A stretch of 39,740 bases of DNA from Paenimyroides viscosum (GTDB taxonomy: Bacteria; Bacteroidota; Bacteroidia; Flavobacteriales; Flavobacteriaceae), in NCBI RefSeq assembly GCF_003858535.1, contig NZ_RQTJ01000025.1:1-39740 (forward strand), in the 5' to 3' direction. The notes under the pieces were generated by a model. That model was not told the DNA's origin, did no database searches, and saw only the letters and a list, made by a program, of their open reading frames with translations. Below, one piece after another: positions 1-7,971 of the stretch. Made by a program: the position numbers and the translations under genes. Each line of letters begins with the position of its first letter. Position 1 is the stretch's first letter.

Positions 1-77
1 TAGTCAATACAATATACTGATTTTTAATCTTTTGAGCAACTTTTTCTATAATGCACTACGGGTGGTTTTATATAAAT

Positions 78-1088
78 TTACTTTTTTACAATTTTCTTCA
101 CAGCAATACCTTTATTGGTTTTTATTTGTAACAGATACGAACCACTCGCCAGATTTTCTATATTTAACTGTACTTCGTTTACGTTAGTAAAACTATGTGT
201 TTTTACACTTTTACCGCTTATATCAAAAACCTGTATTTGCTCTATGCTAATGCTTTCATTGTTTGTTATTGTAACTACATCATTGATAGGGTTGGGAAAA
301 ACGTTGAATTTAGAAGAAATAAAATCTTGTGTACTTAATGGAACCGTATCAACCGCAGAAATTACAAAATTATCAAACTTGTGAACAGCCTGTACCGATG
401 CTATTGTTTCTACTATTAACCGTGTTTCTGAAAAATTAGATGAAGAAAACCACCCCGAAGTACCACTTACTCCCAAAGAGGGAATTGTAAAATAAGATAT
501 TTGGTTAGCATAATCTAAATATAATTCAAATTTTAACCAAGTATTTCGCGGAACAGCAATATTTTGAAATATATCACGCACTCCATGGGGCGGTGGCGTA
601 CAAGTACTACAAGAAACTCGAATTAAATTTGGAAGATTTGCATAATATATTGTCAATGGTACAGTGCCGCCAACAAAATCCAATTGGTTCCAAAATGAAT
701 TTGAATTAGAAGAAAATACAGTATTTCCGGTAAAAAAATCGTATTCTATTTTTAAAACATTGTTTCCTGCAGTTCTATTATTCCATAATAGCCCTAAATT
801 TTTTAGCGCTATTAAATTACGCCCCCCAGAAACAGCAGGACCTGTTACTTGCAGTACATTTCCCCTGCCGGGTTCTGCTATAATTTTAAAATCGTTATTG
901 CCTGTATATGGAATATTATACGTATGTGATGTTGTGTACCACCCGCCTTTTCCCGGTACAATACCGGTGTCGTCTGTACCTACATTGCCAGGGGTAAGGT
1001 TGTTAAAATTTTCACTGTATAACACTTGTGCATAAGTTAGCTGTCCCTTAAGTAAAAGCAATAAAACAAATAATATTTTATTTTTCAT
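78..1088 (-). CDS. Secreted protein with T9SS type A sorting domain
   Basis: 336 residues. Residues 1-20 form a Sec signal peptide (basic MKNK start, a run of leucines, cut near YAQ). The C-terminal ~75 residues (from about 263, FNVFPNPINDVVTI...) have the form of the Por_Secre_tail/type A sorting domain: FPNP motif, then beta strands, a GSYLLQI strand and a basic end (VKKIVKK). Such proteins cross the outer membrane through the type IX system and are released or anchored after tail removal. The middle (about 25-240) is rich in aromatic residues and Asn/Thr, with a FDNFVI strand near its end, suggesting a concanavalin-like jelly-roll; that is inference and no catalytic motif is recognised. 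It stands alone and diverges from gap. No clear terminator is visible in bases 1-77. Confidence 0.85.
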   Translation of the reverse strand: MKNKILFVLLLLLKGQLTYAQVLYSENFNNLTPGNVGTDDTGIVPGKGGWYTTSHTYNIPYTGNNDFKIIAEPGRGNVLQVTGPAVSGGRNLIALKNLGLLWNNRTAGNNVLKIEYDFFTGNTVFSSNSNSFWNQLDFVGGTVPLTIYYANLPNLIRVSCSTCTPPPHGVRDIFQNIAVPRNTWLKFELYLDYANQISYFTIPSLGVSGTSGWFSSSNFSETRLIVETIASVQAVHKFDNFVISAVDTVPLSTQDFISSKFNVFPNPINDVVTITNNESISIEQIQVFDISGKSVKTHSFTNVNEVQLNIENLASGSYLLQIKTNKGIAVKKIVKK

Positions 1089-1346
1089 TTTCTAATTCTT
1101 ATTTTAACATTATTGTGGTTGTACTACTAAAATTAACCTAAAAACATACCACAAACAGCTCTTAATTGCATAACACAACAAAAATCACTACCCTTTAAAA
1201 TTATAATTATTTCCTTAAATAGTTAATAATTATATAAACATAACTATAATAGTTTTAATTAACAAAACATTTTAAACAATATAACAAAAAAATCGCCGAT
1301 ATAATTACACCAAAAGGCGAACAATTGCGATTGATTTTGTAAATTC

Positions 1347-1383
1347 AAAAAAAGTAGATTTTTAATTAAAATCTACTTTTTTT
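1347..1383. terminator. Perfect terminator-like hairpin between divergent genes
   Basis: The left arm at 1347-1362 (seven A, then GTAGATTTT) is fully complementary to the right arm at 1368-1383 (AAAATCTAC, then seven T), with a 5-base loop. In either direction it looks like an intrinsic terminator with a U-tract, although its stem has only 2 G-C pairs. No annotated gene ends here, since both neighbours start facing away, so it may end an unannotated small RNA, act as an attenuator in a gap leader, or insulate gap. Confidence 0.6.
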
Positions 1384-1414
1384 ATTAAATACGCTTCTGT
1401 ATCATAAAATTTAA

Positions 1415-1422
1415 TATTTTTG
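1415..1422 (+). promoter_or_regulatory. Probable -7 element of gap promoter
   Basis: TATTTTTG matches the Bacteroidota -7 consensus TAnnTTTG and lies 37 bases before the gap ATG. No good TTG -33 element is seen at the right spacing. Confidence 0.55.
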
Positions 1423-1458
1423 TACAACTTTTTAAAATTCAACACAATTTACAACCAA

Positions 1459-2904
1459 ATGGAAAATAGTTTATACGAAAAAGAATTGGCTTTCCAAGCA
1501 GATAGAAGAAAAGCTTGCGTAGAGTTTATTAAAATCGTTAATGATTTATGGTACGATAAATCAATTGAATTGGTTTTATTTAGAAACCAGTTAATTGACC
1601 GTAGCGTAAGCGACATTATTAATTTGCACGAATACGCTGCAAAATTTGTTGAAAAACCAATTAATGTTTTTGATACGGTAGAAATTGCTCGTGCTATTTT
1701 AACTGCCGATTTGCCACCTGCACGTATAGATATTGGTAAATTAACATTTGAATTCCATTTAGAGGACAACAAATACAACGATTCATTATCTTTTGTTGTT
1801 GATAAATTAAAAGACGCTAAAGATAGTAAAGGCGTTGAACCTAAAGATGTTGTTTTGTACGGATTTGGGCGTATTGGTCGCTTATTAGCTCGTGAATTAA
1901 TGGCTAAAATTGGTAAAGGGCAACAATTACGCTTAAAAGCAATTGTTACACGTGATAAAAACGATGAGTTATCGTTAGAGAAACGTGCTTCTTTATTACG
2001 TTTAGATTCTATTCACGGAGATTTTGAAGGATCTGTAGGAATTGATGTAGAAAACGAATCTTTAATCATTAATGGTTCTCCGGTTCGTATGATTTCTGCA
2101 GCACAGCCAGAAGATATCGACTATACACAATACGGAATCAACGACGCTTTAGTTATTGATAACACAGGTGTTTTTAAAGATGAAGCCGCTTTATCGCGCC
2201 ATTTAAAATCTAAAGGTGCAACCAAAGTTTTATTAACTGCACCAGGTAAAGGGGTGCCAAATGTTGTTTATGGTGTAAACCACGATGATTACATTATCGA
2301 TGAAACTCCAATCTGGTCAGCAGCATCTTGTACAACCAACGCTATTACTCCAGTTTTAGCTGTTATTGAAGAAGAATTAGGTGTTGTAAAAGGACATTTA
2401 GAAACAATTCATGCCTATACAAACGACCAAAACTTGGTTGATAATATGCACAAAAAATACCGCCGTGGTAGAGCAGCTGCTTTAAACATGGTAATTACCG
2501 AAACGGGTGCTGGCTCTGCAGTAGCAAAAGCATTACCAAGTTTAGCAGGTAAATTAACATCAAACGCTATTCGTGTTCCTGTTCCAAATGGTTCATTAGT
2601 GGTATTGAATTTAGAAGTTGGAAAACAAACTTCGGTAGGAGATTTAAACAAAATAATGAAACAATATGCTTTAGAAGGCGAATTGGTCGAGCAAATTAAA
2701 TATTCGTTAAACAACGAATTAGTTTCATCGGATATCGTTGGAACATCGGCTCCTGCAATTTACGATTCTAATGCAACAATTGTTTCTGCCGATGGTAAAA
2801 ACATTGTATTATACATTTGGTACGATAACGAATACGGCTACAGCCACCAAGTTATTCGTTTAGCTAAACACATTGCTAAAGTACGTAGATACGTTTACTA
2901 TTAG
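1459..2904 (+). CDS. gap: Glyceraldehyde-3-phosphate dehydrogenase, N-terminally extended
   Basis: 481 residues from the ATG at 1459, chosen because homologs begin near MENSLYEKE and the upstream in-frame TTG at 1420 lies in the promoter. It catalyses oxidative phosphorylation of glyceraldehyde 3-phosphate with NAD(P)+ in glycolysis/gluconeogenesis. The Rossmann motif GFGRIGR is at about 135-141, the catalytic Cys in SAASCTTNA at about 291, and the active-site His in ETIHAYTNDQN. Ordinary GAPDH is about 335 residues; here a helical segment of about 130 residues precedes the NAD domain. This long form is common in Bacteroidota and the role of the extension is not known to me. The gene is monocistronic, with its own promoter and a strong terminator. 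Confidence 0.95.
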   Translation: MENSLYEKELAFQADRRKACVEFIKIVNDLWYDKSIELVLFRNQLIDRSVSDIINLHEYAAKFVEKPINVFDTVEIARAILTADLPPARIDIGKLTFEFHLEDNKYNDSLSFVVDKLKDAKDSKGVEPKDVVLYGFGRIGRLLARELMAKIGKGQQLRLKAIVTRDKNDELSLEKRASLLRLDSIHGDFEGSVGIDVENESLIINGSPVRMISAAQPEDIDYTQYGINDALVIDNTGVFKDEAALSRHLKSKGATKVLLTAPGKGVPNVVYGVNHDDYIIDETPIWSAASCTTNAITPVLAVIEEELGVVKGHLETIHAYTNDQNLVDNMHKKYRRGRAAALNMVITETGAGSAVAKALPSLAGKLTSNAIRVPVPNGSLVVLNLEVGKQTSVGDLNKIMKQYALEGELVEQIKYSLNNELVSSDIVGTSAPAIYDSNATIVSADGKNIVLYIWYDNEYGYSHQVIRLAKHIAKVRRYVYY

Positions 2905-2921
2905 TAGATACATAACATATT

Positions 2922-2950
2922 AAAGCCAACTTTTTAGTTGGCTTTTTTTA
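2922..2950 (+). terminator. Intrinsic terminator of gap
   Basis: AAAGCCAAC (2922-2930) pairs with GTTGGCTTT (2937-2945) across a 6-base loop and runs into a T-tract. It lies 18 bases after the gap stop. Confidence 0.9.
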
Positions 2951-2977
2951 TTTAACTTAGCATAAAACTCAAATAAA

Positions 2978-3535
2978 ATGGCTCGTACACCATCAAACAT
3001 GCTGAAACTAGATACAATAGCACCCGATTTTTTTCTGCCCGATACCAACAGCAACGAATGGAAATCGTTTAACGATATAAAAGGCAATCATGGAACTCTT
3101 GTTATGTTTATTTGCAACCACTGCCCTTTTGTATTACATGTTATAGACGAAATTATTCGTGTAGCTAATGATTATCGTGTTCAAGGTATTGGTTTTGTGG
3201 CAATATCAAGCAACGACGCAGTAAGCTATCCGGAAGATGCACCCGAGGAAATGACTGAATTTGCTTTTAACAATAAATTTAGCTTTCCGTATTTGTATGA
3301 TGAAACGCAAGAAACAGCAAAAAAATACGATGCTGCCTGTACACCCGATTTTTATTTATTTAATGCTCAAAACAAACTGGTTTATCGTGGACAATTAGAT
3401 GATTCTCGTCCAAAAAACGGCATTTCAATTAGCGGAAGTGACCTAAGAAATGCTATTGATTCGCTATTATATAATCGCAGCATAAATCATATACAAAAAC
3501 CGAGTATTGGTTGTAATATAAAGTGGAAAAATTAG
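2978..3535 (+). CDS. Thioredoxin-like redoxin (AhpC/TSA or TlpA type)
   Basis: 185 residues with no signal peptide, so probably cytoplasmic. A thioredoxin fold is indicated by the APDFFLPDT start, strand LVMFICNHCP with a CxxC (Cys46-Asn-His-Cys49), FVAISSND, a cis-Pro-like segment CTPDFYLFN and the final strand KLVYRGQLDD. This matches the peroxiredoxin-like 'thioredoxin family protein' of about 185 residues common in many bacteria. It probably reduces or oxidises thiols or peroxides; the substrate is unknown. It sits between the gap terminator and the promoter of the glutamate-synthase-like gene, so it is probably transcribed alone. A second ATG at codon 8 is possible, but the ATG at 2978 is preferred because residues 2-7 resemble homologs. 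Confidence 0.85.
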   Translation: MARTPSNMLKLDTIAPDFFLPDTNSNEWKSFNDIKGNHGTLVMFICNHCPFVLHVIDEIIRVANDYRVQGIGFVAISSNDAVSYPEDAPEEMTEFAFNNKFSFPYLYDETQETAKKYDAACTPDFYLFNAQNKLVYRGQLDDSRPKNGISISGSDLRNAIDSLLYNRSINHIQKPSIGCNIKWKN

Positions 3536-3556
3536 TTTTAAAATCAAAATGTTTAC

Positions 3557-3564
3557 TACCTTTG
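3557..3564 (+). promoter_or_regulatory. Probable -7 element, long leader
   Basis: TACCTTTG fits TAnnTTTG exactly. It lies 170 bases before the next start codon, so it would give an untranslated leader of about 165 bases. The 199-base gap 3536-3734 holds nothing else recognisable apart from an imperfect AT-rich inverted repeat near 3603-3645. Confidence 0.5.
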
Positions 3565-3734
3565 CGAACACTATTTTTCTAAATCTAATAAAAAAGAAAG
3601 GTATCTATTAAATTATAGTCAAATTAAATTATTAAATAGAGCATAGTACAGATTATCTTTCAATAAAAATAGTTTAAAAAAATAGCAATTCGGAAACATT
3701 TTTAATCAACAACAATTTTTGCATTTAAAAACCT

Positions 3735-5282
3735 ATGTTACACCAAAAATTTTTAAATCGTTTTGTAATTAGACAGGTTATTTGGGCTTTTATAATTACC
3801 TATTTAATTGTAGCATTATATTTAGTTTTATTAAGAGGATGGAGTTTCGTAACTCTTATACTTCCTATACTATTATTTTATTTAGCATTTAAAGATGCTT
3901 TTCAAACAAAACACACCATTCGTAAAAACTACCCAATTATTGGGCGTTTACGATATATTTTAGAAGAAATACGTCCGGAATTACGTCAGTATTTTTGGGA
4001 AGGTGAGTTAGATGGTAAACCTTTTAACCGCCGCGAACGTTCTATTGTTTACCAACGTGCAAAAAACGAGAAACAAACCGTTTCTTTTGGTATGCAAGAC
4101 GACCCAAACCGCATTGGTTACGAATGGGCTTCGCATTCTGTTTACCCAAAAATCATTTCCGATTTTAACTTTAGAACCTTAATAGGTAACGAACAATGTA
4201 CACAGCCGTATAGTGCAAGTATTTACAATATTAGTGCTATGAGTTATGGTGCGTTAAGTAAAAAAGCAATTATTTCATTAAACAAAGGTGCTAAATTAGG
4301 CGGATTTGCTCACAATACTGGTGAAGGTGGTATTTCGCCTTACCATAGATCGGGTGGCGATTTAATTTGGCAAATTGGTACAGGATATTTTGGCTGTAGA
4401 GATGAACATGGTTTTTTTAGCGATGCTTTATTTGCTGAAAGATCTCAGTATCCTGATGTAAAAATGATTGAATTAAAATTATCTCAAGGTGCAAAACCTG
4501 GTCACGGAGGATTACTTCCTGCAGAAAAAAACACCTTAGAAGTTTCTAAAATTCGTAACGTAAAACCGTTTACAACTGTTCATTCACCATCATCGCATTC
4601 TTCTTTCAGCAATGCTAGCGAATTGGCTCAATTTATTGGTAAACTGCGTAATTTAAGTGGTGGAAAACCAGTTGGTTTCAAAATTTGTATTGGACGTAAA
4701 GATGAATTTATCGATATTGTTAAAGCTTTTAGCGAATCTGGAATTTATCCTGATTTTATTACAATTGATGGTGCCGAAGGTGGTACAGGTGCTGCTCCGT
4801 TAGAATTTATCGATTATATGGGTATGGCACTGTCTGACGCTTTAGTGTTTGCAAATAATACGTTGAAAGAATACGGTATTCGTGAGCACGTTAAAGTTCT
4901 TGCAGCAGGAAAAGTTATATCTGCATTTGATTTAGCTAAGAACATGGCTTTAGGTGCAGATGCATGTTACAGTGCACGTGGAATGATGTTTGCCTTAGGT
5001 TGTATTCAGGCATTACAATGTGACAGCGGACATTGCCCGGTTGGTATCGCTACACAAGATCCTTTACTTTATGAAGGTATGGACATTACAGATAAATCTG
5101 TTCGTGTGGCAACATTCCATAAAAATACAATGAAAGCATTTGGTGAATTTATTGGCGCTTGTGGTTTCTCTAAACCAAACGAAGTTAGTCCGGAAGCATT
5201 TCACAAACGTACTGAACATGGCAAAAATATGTCATTTGCAGAGGTTTATTTTAAAGATATAGTTACTACAAACGTACACTAA
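3735..5282 (+). CDS. Membrane-linked FMN-binding glutamate synthase-like protein
   Basis: 515 residues. Two hydrophobic segments lie near the N-terminus (about 13-33 and 36-54), followed by a GltB-type TIM-barrel (Glu_synthase family). Visible motifs are YNISAMSYGALSKKAI, NTGEGGISPYH, QGAKPGHGGLLP, the FMN/substrate segment FITIDGAEGGTGAAP, VLAAGKVIS and a cysteine-rich stretch (CIQALQCDSGHCPVGIATQD) matching the 3Fe-4S ligands of glutamate synthase. It lacks the N-terminal amidotransferase and C-terminal helix domains of full GltB. The true reaction of these short forms is not settled; redox transfer at an FMN/Fe-S centre is the safe statement. No gltD is nearby. Transcription probably starts at 3557 and ends at 5288-5318. 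Confidence 0.85.
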   Translation: MLHQKFLNRFVIRQVIWAFIITYLIVALYLVLLRGWSFVTLILPILLFYLAFKDAFQTKHTIRKNYPIIGRLRYILEEIRPELRQYFWEGELDGKPFNRRERSIVYQRAKNEKQTVSFGMQDDPNRIGYEWASHSVYPKIISDFNFRTLIGNEQCTQPYSASIYNISAMSYGALSKKAIISLNKGAKLGGFAHNTGEGGISPYHRSGGDLIWQIGTGYFGCRDEHGFFSDALFAERSQYPDVKMIELKLSQGAKPGHGGLLPAEKNTLEVSKIRNVKPFTTVHSPSSHSSFSNASELAQFIGKLRNLSGGKPVGFKICIGRKDEFIDIVKAFSESGIYPDFITIDGAEGGTGAAPLEFIDYMGMALSDALVFANNTLKEYGIREHVKVLAAGKVISAFDLAKNMALGADACYSARGMMFALGCIQALQCDSGHCPVGIATQDPLLYEGMDITDKSVRVATFHKNTMKAFGEFIGACGFSKPNEVSPEAFHKRTEHGKNMSFAEVYFKDIVTTNVH

Positions 5283-5287
5283 TAAAA

Positions 5288-5318
5288 AAAGGAAAGCTAC
5301 TTAGCTTTCCTTTTTACT
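5288..5318. terminator. Bidirectional terminator between convergent genes
   Basis: AAAGGAAAGCT (5288-5298) pairs with AGCTTTCCTTT (5303-5313) with a 4-base loop. A T-tract on both strands serves both the plus gene ending at 5282 and the minus gene ending at 5350. Confidence 0.88.
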
Positions 5319-5349
5319 TTATATGGTTTAGTAAATAGATAAAACAATT

Positions 5350-7413
5350 TTACTGTACTTCTTTTATTACATAAACATAACCTGTATACGTATCAAATAA
5401 GGTTTTAAAAAGATAAAAATAAGTACCCGAAGGTAATTCACGGTTGCTTTTATCTTGCCCTTTCCATTGATCAACATAACCCACACCATGTTCATAAACT
5501 TCCATACCGTAACGGTTAAATATCTTTAATTCTATTACATTAAAAATTTCCAGATTAAACCCATCATTCAACCCATCTCCATTTGGCGAAATACCTTTTG
5601 GCACCACACAATCATTTAATTGTAATTCTATTATATTATCGCACCAAAGTTTGGCTCCCATTGCCTTTATATAAACAATGTACGGGAAACGCGGCGGTTG
5701 ATAGTTGGTAATATTTAAAATTTCATTAGTACCATTTTCTGCATCGTTTCTATTCTCGTAAAACTTCAATTCTATTTCATTGCTGTAAGAAAACATTCGA
5801 GGTAAAAGAACATTCACCAAAGTTAAATTAACAGCTAATGGGTTGTTTTTTAAATTACAGATCATTAACGGATCTTTTAATTCGGTAAAAGGCATCATTT
5901 GGACCGTTATTTTGAAGGATGTAGTGTTTGCACAACCTGTAATTGGATCAAAAACCCTAATCCAAATACTTTTAGAAGAATGACTTTTTATTTGATAATA
6001 ATCAAAATCTTGAATTTCATTTACGCCTGCAGTTGCATCTTTTTCTGACTCATGAAAACTTATTAGATAATTAAGATTGTTAGTTGCTTCGAACTTTTTA
6101 TCAGTTAAATCAAATACTTTATAACCTTTTTCTTCATAATCACAAACAATGATATCAGAAGGTTTATTTACTTCGGGTCCAAAAATTAAAACTACGTTTT
6201 CAGTATCGGTATTATTTGTTTCATCTAGTTCTATTACCATTCCATTTTTATTTCCGTCGTCATCAACACTTGCGGTTAATGTAAAACTATTGGGTATTGA
6301 TTGTGGAATTGATAAAGAAATTGATCCAGATTGTATTTCATTAATATTTATAGCTGCTTTGGTGGTGGTGGTACCCACTAATACATTATTCGCGTAAAAA
6401 GCAATGGGCACATTAGGCAAAAGTTTTGTGGTGCCGTTTATATTGAACACGGTATAATCAACTTCAATATGTCTACTATCGCAAGTTACTTCTATAGCAT
6501 CTATAACAATAGTAGCATCGGCAAAAAGACTGCTTAAAGCAACTATTATGTTGTTTATAATTATTAAATCCTGTCCTGTTTTTATATGCACATTCATAGA
6601 TGTATCGCCTACCGAAATAAAGTTACCTACTTGGTAATAATCAATATCCATATTCCATAAATTGGTAGCACCAGTATAGGTATTGGTATTATTAAAAGCA
6701 TTGTTACCAGGGTTTAAAGGTGGATTACTCACTAACATTCCATTGATTCTTAACTGTTCTTCTACAGAAATATTATCATCACCCTCCCAAGCTAAAAAAC
6801 CAACTTTTGCATTATTTACATTTGTTACGTTTAAACCATTTAAAGTTATGGTAACATTTTGTCCGGTGTGATCTACTATTTGAAAGCCATCATATACACT
6901 TACCACTCTGTTTGGCAAGGTTGAATCTTCATAAACCACCACAATAGACCAACCTGCGTAGTTGCTTCCAGTGGGACAATAGGGCGCAATAACATTTGTT
7001 AAATCAAGATCAGACAGTGTATAATTAACATTTCCAGTTGCTTTTACAAAATTGGTAACATCGGCAAATGCGCCAAAAAATTCAAGTCCCGTAGGACCAA
7101 CTGTGGTATGTGTTCTTTGTGAAGTAATAGGTGTGTTATTTAATTTTACATTTAAATCGGCCTGAGCTAAGCTACCAGAGCCTGACCAATATAAAAAAGC
7201 AGCTTGTATGCTAGCATTTGCATTTAAATTTAAAACGGCACTAGATTGGGTTAAAATAGTGCATGGAGCACCTAAACCATTGGCAGCGGTGTTCATGGTA
7301 TTGCCAATCATAAAAAAATCTAATCGGCCTGTATATTGTTGGTACAAATTAACAGACTGACCCGATACTAAAAAACCAGAAAAAAGTATAAATGTTTGTA
7401 GTATTTTTATCAT
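5350..7413 (-). CDS. T9SS type B (gliding-motility C-terminal domain) surface protein
   Basis: 687 residues. Signal peptide 1-18 (ILFSGFLVSGQ). Residues ~20-310 form a beta-rich module with YWSG, GAFADVTNFVK and GWSIVVVYED...VSVYDGF. A CARDB/Ig-like segment (~315-410) ends in VDDDGNKNGMVIELDETNN. Two Ig-like repeats typical of gliding-associated proteins follow (IVCDYEEKGYKVFDLT; MICNLKNNPLAVNLT). The C-terminus (~615-687: GISPNGDGLNDGF, LKIFNRYGMEVYE, LPSGTYFYLF, GYVYVIKEVQ) is a type B sorting domain (TIGR04131-like) directing export by T9SS. The N-terminal module is paralogous to the protein at 7972-9468, which lacks the two extra repeats. It is the third gene of the cluster. No PorP/SprF partner is encoded here. 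Probable adhesin or surface fibre; the ligand is unknown. Confidence 0.85.
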   Translation of the reverse strand: MIKILQTFILFSGFLVSGQSVNLYQQYTGRLDFFMIGNTMNTAANGLGAPCTILTQSSAVLNLNANASIQAAFLYWSGSGSLAQADLNVKLNNTPITSQRTHTTVGPTGLEFFGAFADVTNFVKATGNVNYTLSDLDLTNVIAPYCPTGSNYAGWSIVVVYEDSTLPNRVVSVYDGFQIVDHTGQNVTITLNGLNVTNVNNAKVGFLAWEGDDNISVEEQLRINGMLVSNPPLNPGNNAFNNTNTYTGATNLWNMDIDYYQVGNFISVGDTSMNVHIKTGQDLIIINNIIVALSSLFADATIVIDAIEVTCDSRHIEVDYTVFNINGTTKLLPNVPIAFYANNVLVGTTTTKAAININEIQSGSISLSIPQSIPNSFTLTASVDDDGNKNGMVIELDETNNTDTENVVLIFGPEVNKPSDIIVCDYEEKGYKVFDLTDKKFEATNNLNYLISFHESEKDATAGVNEIQDFDYYQIKSHSSKSIWIRVFDPITGCANTTSFKITVQMMPFTELKDPLMICNLKNNPLAVNLTLVNVLLPRMFSYSNEIELKFYENRNDAENGTNEILNITNYQPPRFPYIVYIKAMGAKLWCDNIIELQLNDCVVPKGISPNGDGLNDGFNLEIFNVIELKIFNRYGMEVYEHGVGYVDQWKGQDKSNRELPSGTYFYLFKTLFDTYTGYVYVIKEVQ

Positions 7414-7460
7414 AACTTTTTAAGTTTCGATAAAAATACAAAAAATTAACTATCAATCAG

Positions 7461-7967
7461 TTAATCAACAGTATACTCTTTGTATTTCACATTAATTTTC
7501 TTTAGTAAGTAAAGAATTTTACCATTGCATTGAAGAATTAATGTATCTTTTGTAGTACCAAATTTGTAAGGAAATTGATGCTCTTGAATAGTTTGGTAAT
7601 TACTTGAATTGTATTGAGATTGGTGTAATGCGTTAATAAAATTACCTTGATTATACCAATGAAATTTATTAACAGTGTTAAATTGGTAAATAGTATCACC
7701 GTTAGTAGCCGCAATGTTTAAAAATCTTAAATAATCATTGTCTAAAAACAAAATTTCTTGATGTGTTATACCTAAATAACCGTTAAAAAAAACAGCTACT
7801 TCATTATTTTGCCCTGTTTTTATTGGTGGATAAGTACCTTTTAGTTGCCAAAAACCAACTAATTCTTGAGATTTTGAATTGGTTTGATATCTGGTAATTA
7901 CATCATCAATATCATCATCGCAGCTTAAAAGCATACAAACAACCAATAATAACAATAGCTTTTCCAT
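7461..7967 (-). CDS. Small surface lipoprotein, unknown function
   Basis: 168 residues. The N-terminus is a lipoprotein signal (MEKLLLLLVVCMLLSC, lipobox LLSC, Cys16). The acidic residues right after the cysteine (CDDDIDD) resemble the lipoprotein export signal that sends lipoproteins to the cell surface in Flavobacterium and Capnocytophaga. The rest is a beta-rich domain (ELVGFWQLKGTYPP, EILFLDNDYLRFLN, DTLILQCNGKILYLLKKI) in which GFWQL and the strand pattern recall lipocalin-like lipoproteins; this is weak. It starts 4 bases after the stop of the upstream type B protein and 47 bases before the next one, so the three are probably one operon and may form a surface complex. Confidence 0.75.
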   Translation of the reverse strand: MEKLLLLLVVCMLLSCDDDIDDVITRYQTNSKSQELVGFWQLKGTYPPIKTGQNNEVAVFFNGYLGITHQEILFLDNDYLRFLNIAATNGDTIYQFNTVNKFHWYNQGNFINALHQSQYNSSNYQTIQEHQFPYKFGTTKDTLILQCNGKILYLLKKINVKYKEYTVD

Positions 7968-7971
7968 ATAA

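Larger units (their letters stand above)
1089..1458. other. Divergent intergenic region upstream of gap
   Basis: This is the only gap longer than 300 bases. It is very AT-rich and separates the starts of the type A secreted protein (-) and gap (+). It contains short GC-bearing inverted repeats (AATCGC 1291-1296 with GCGATT 1327-1332; TCGCC 1293-1297 with GGCGA 1316-1320, mutually exclusive), then a perfect 16-bp hairpin with A/T flanks at 1347-1383, then the probable gap promoter at 1415-1422. A TTG at 1420 could extend the gap frame upstream but lies inside the promoter. No protein-coding ORF is supported here. Confidence 0.7.

Noticed and set aside
1..77. Possible gene fragment at the left edge
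   Set aside because: All frames are short and interrupted by stops or lack recognisable sequence.
1420..1458. Upstream extension of gap starting at TTG
   Set aside because: The TTG lies in the TATTTTTG promoter box, and homologs begin at the ATG at 1459.
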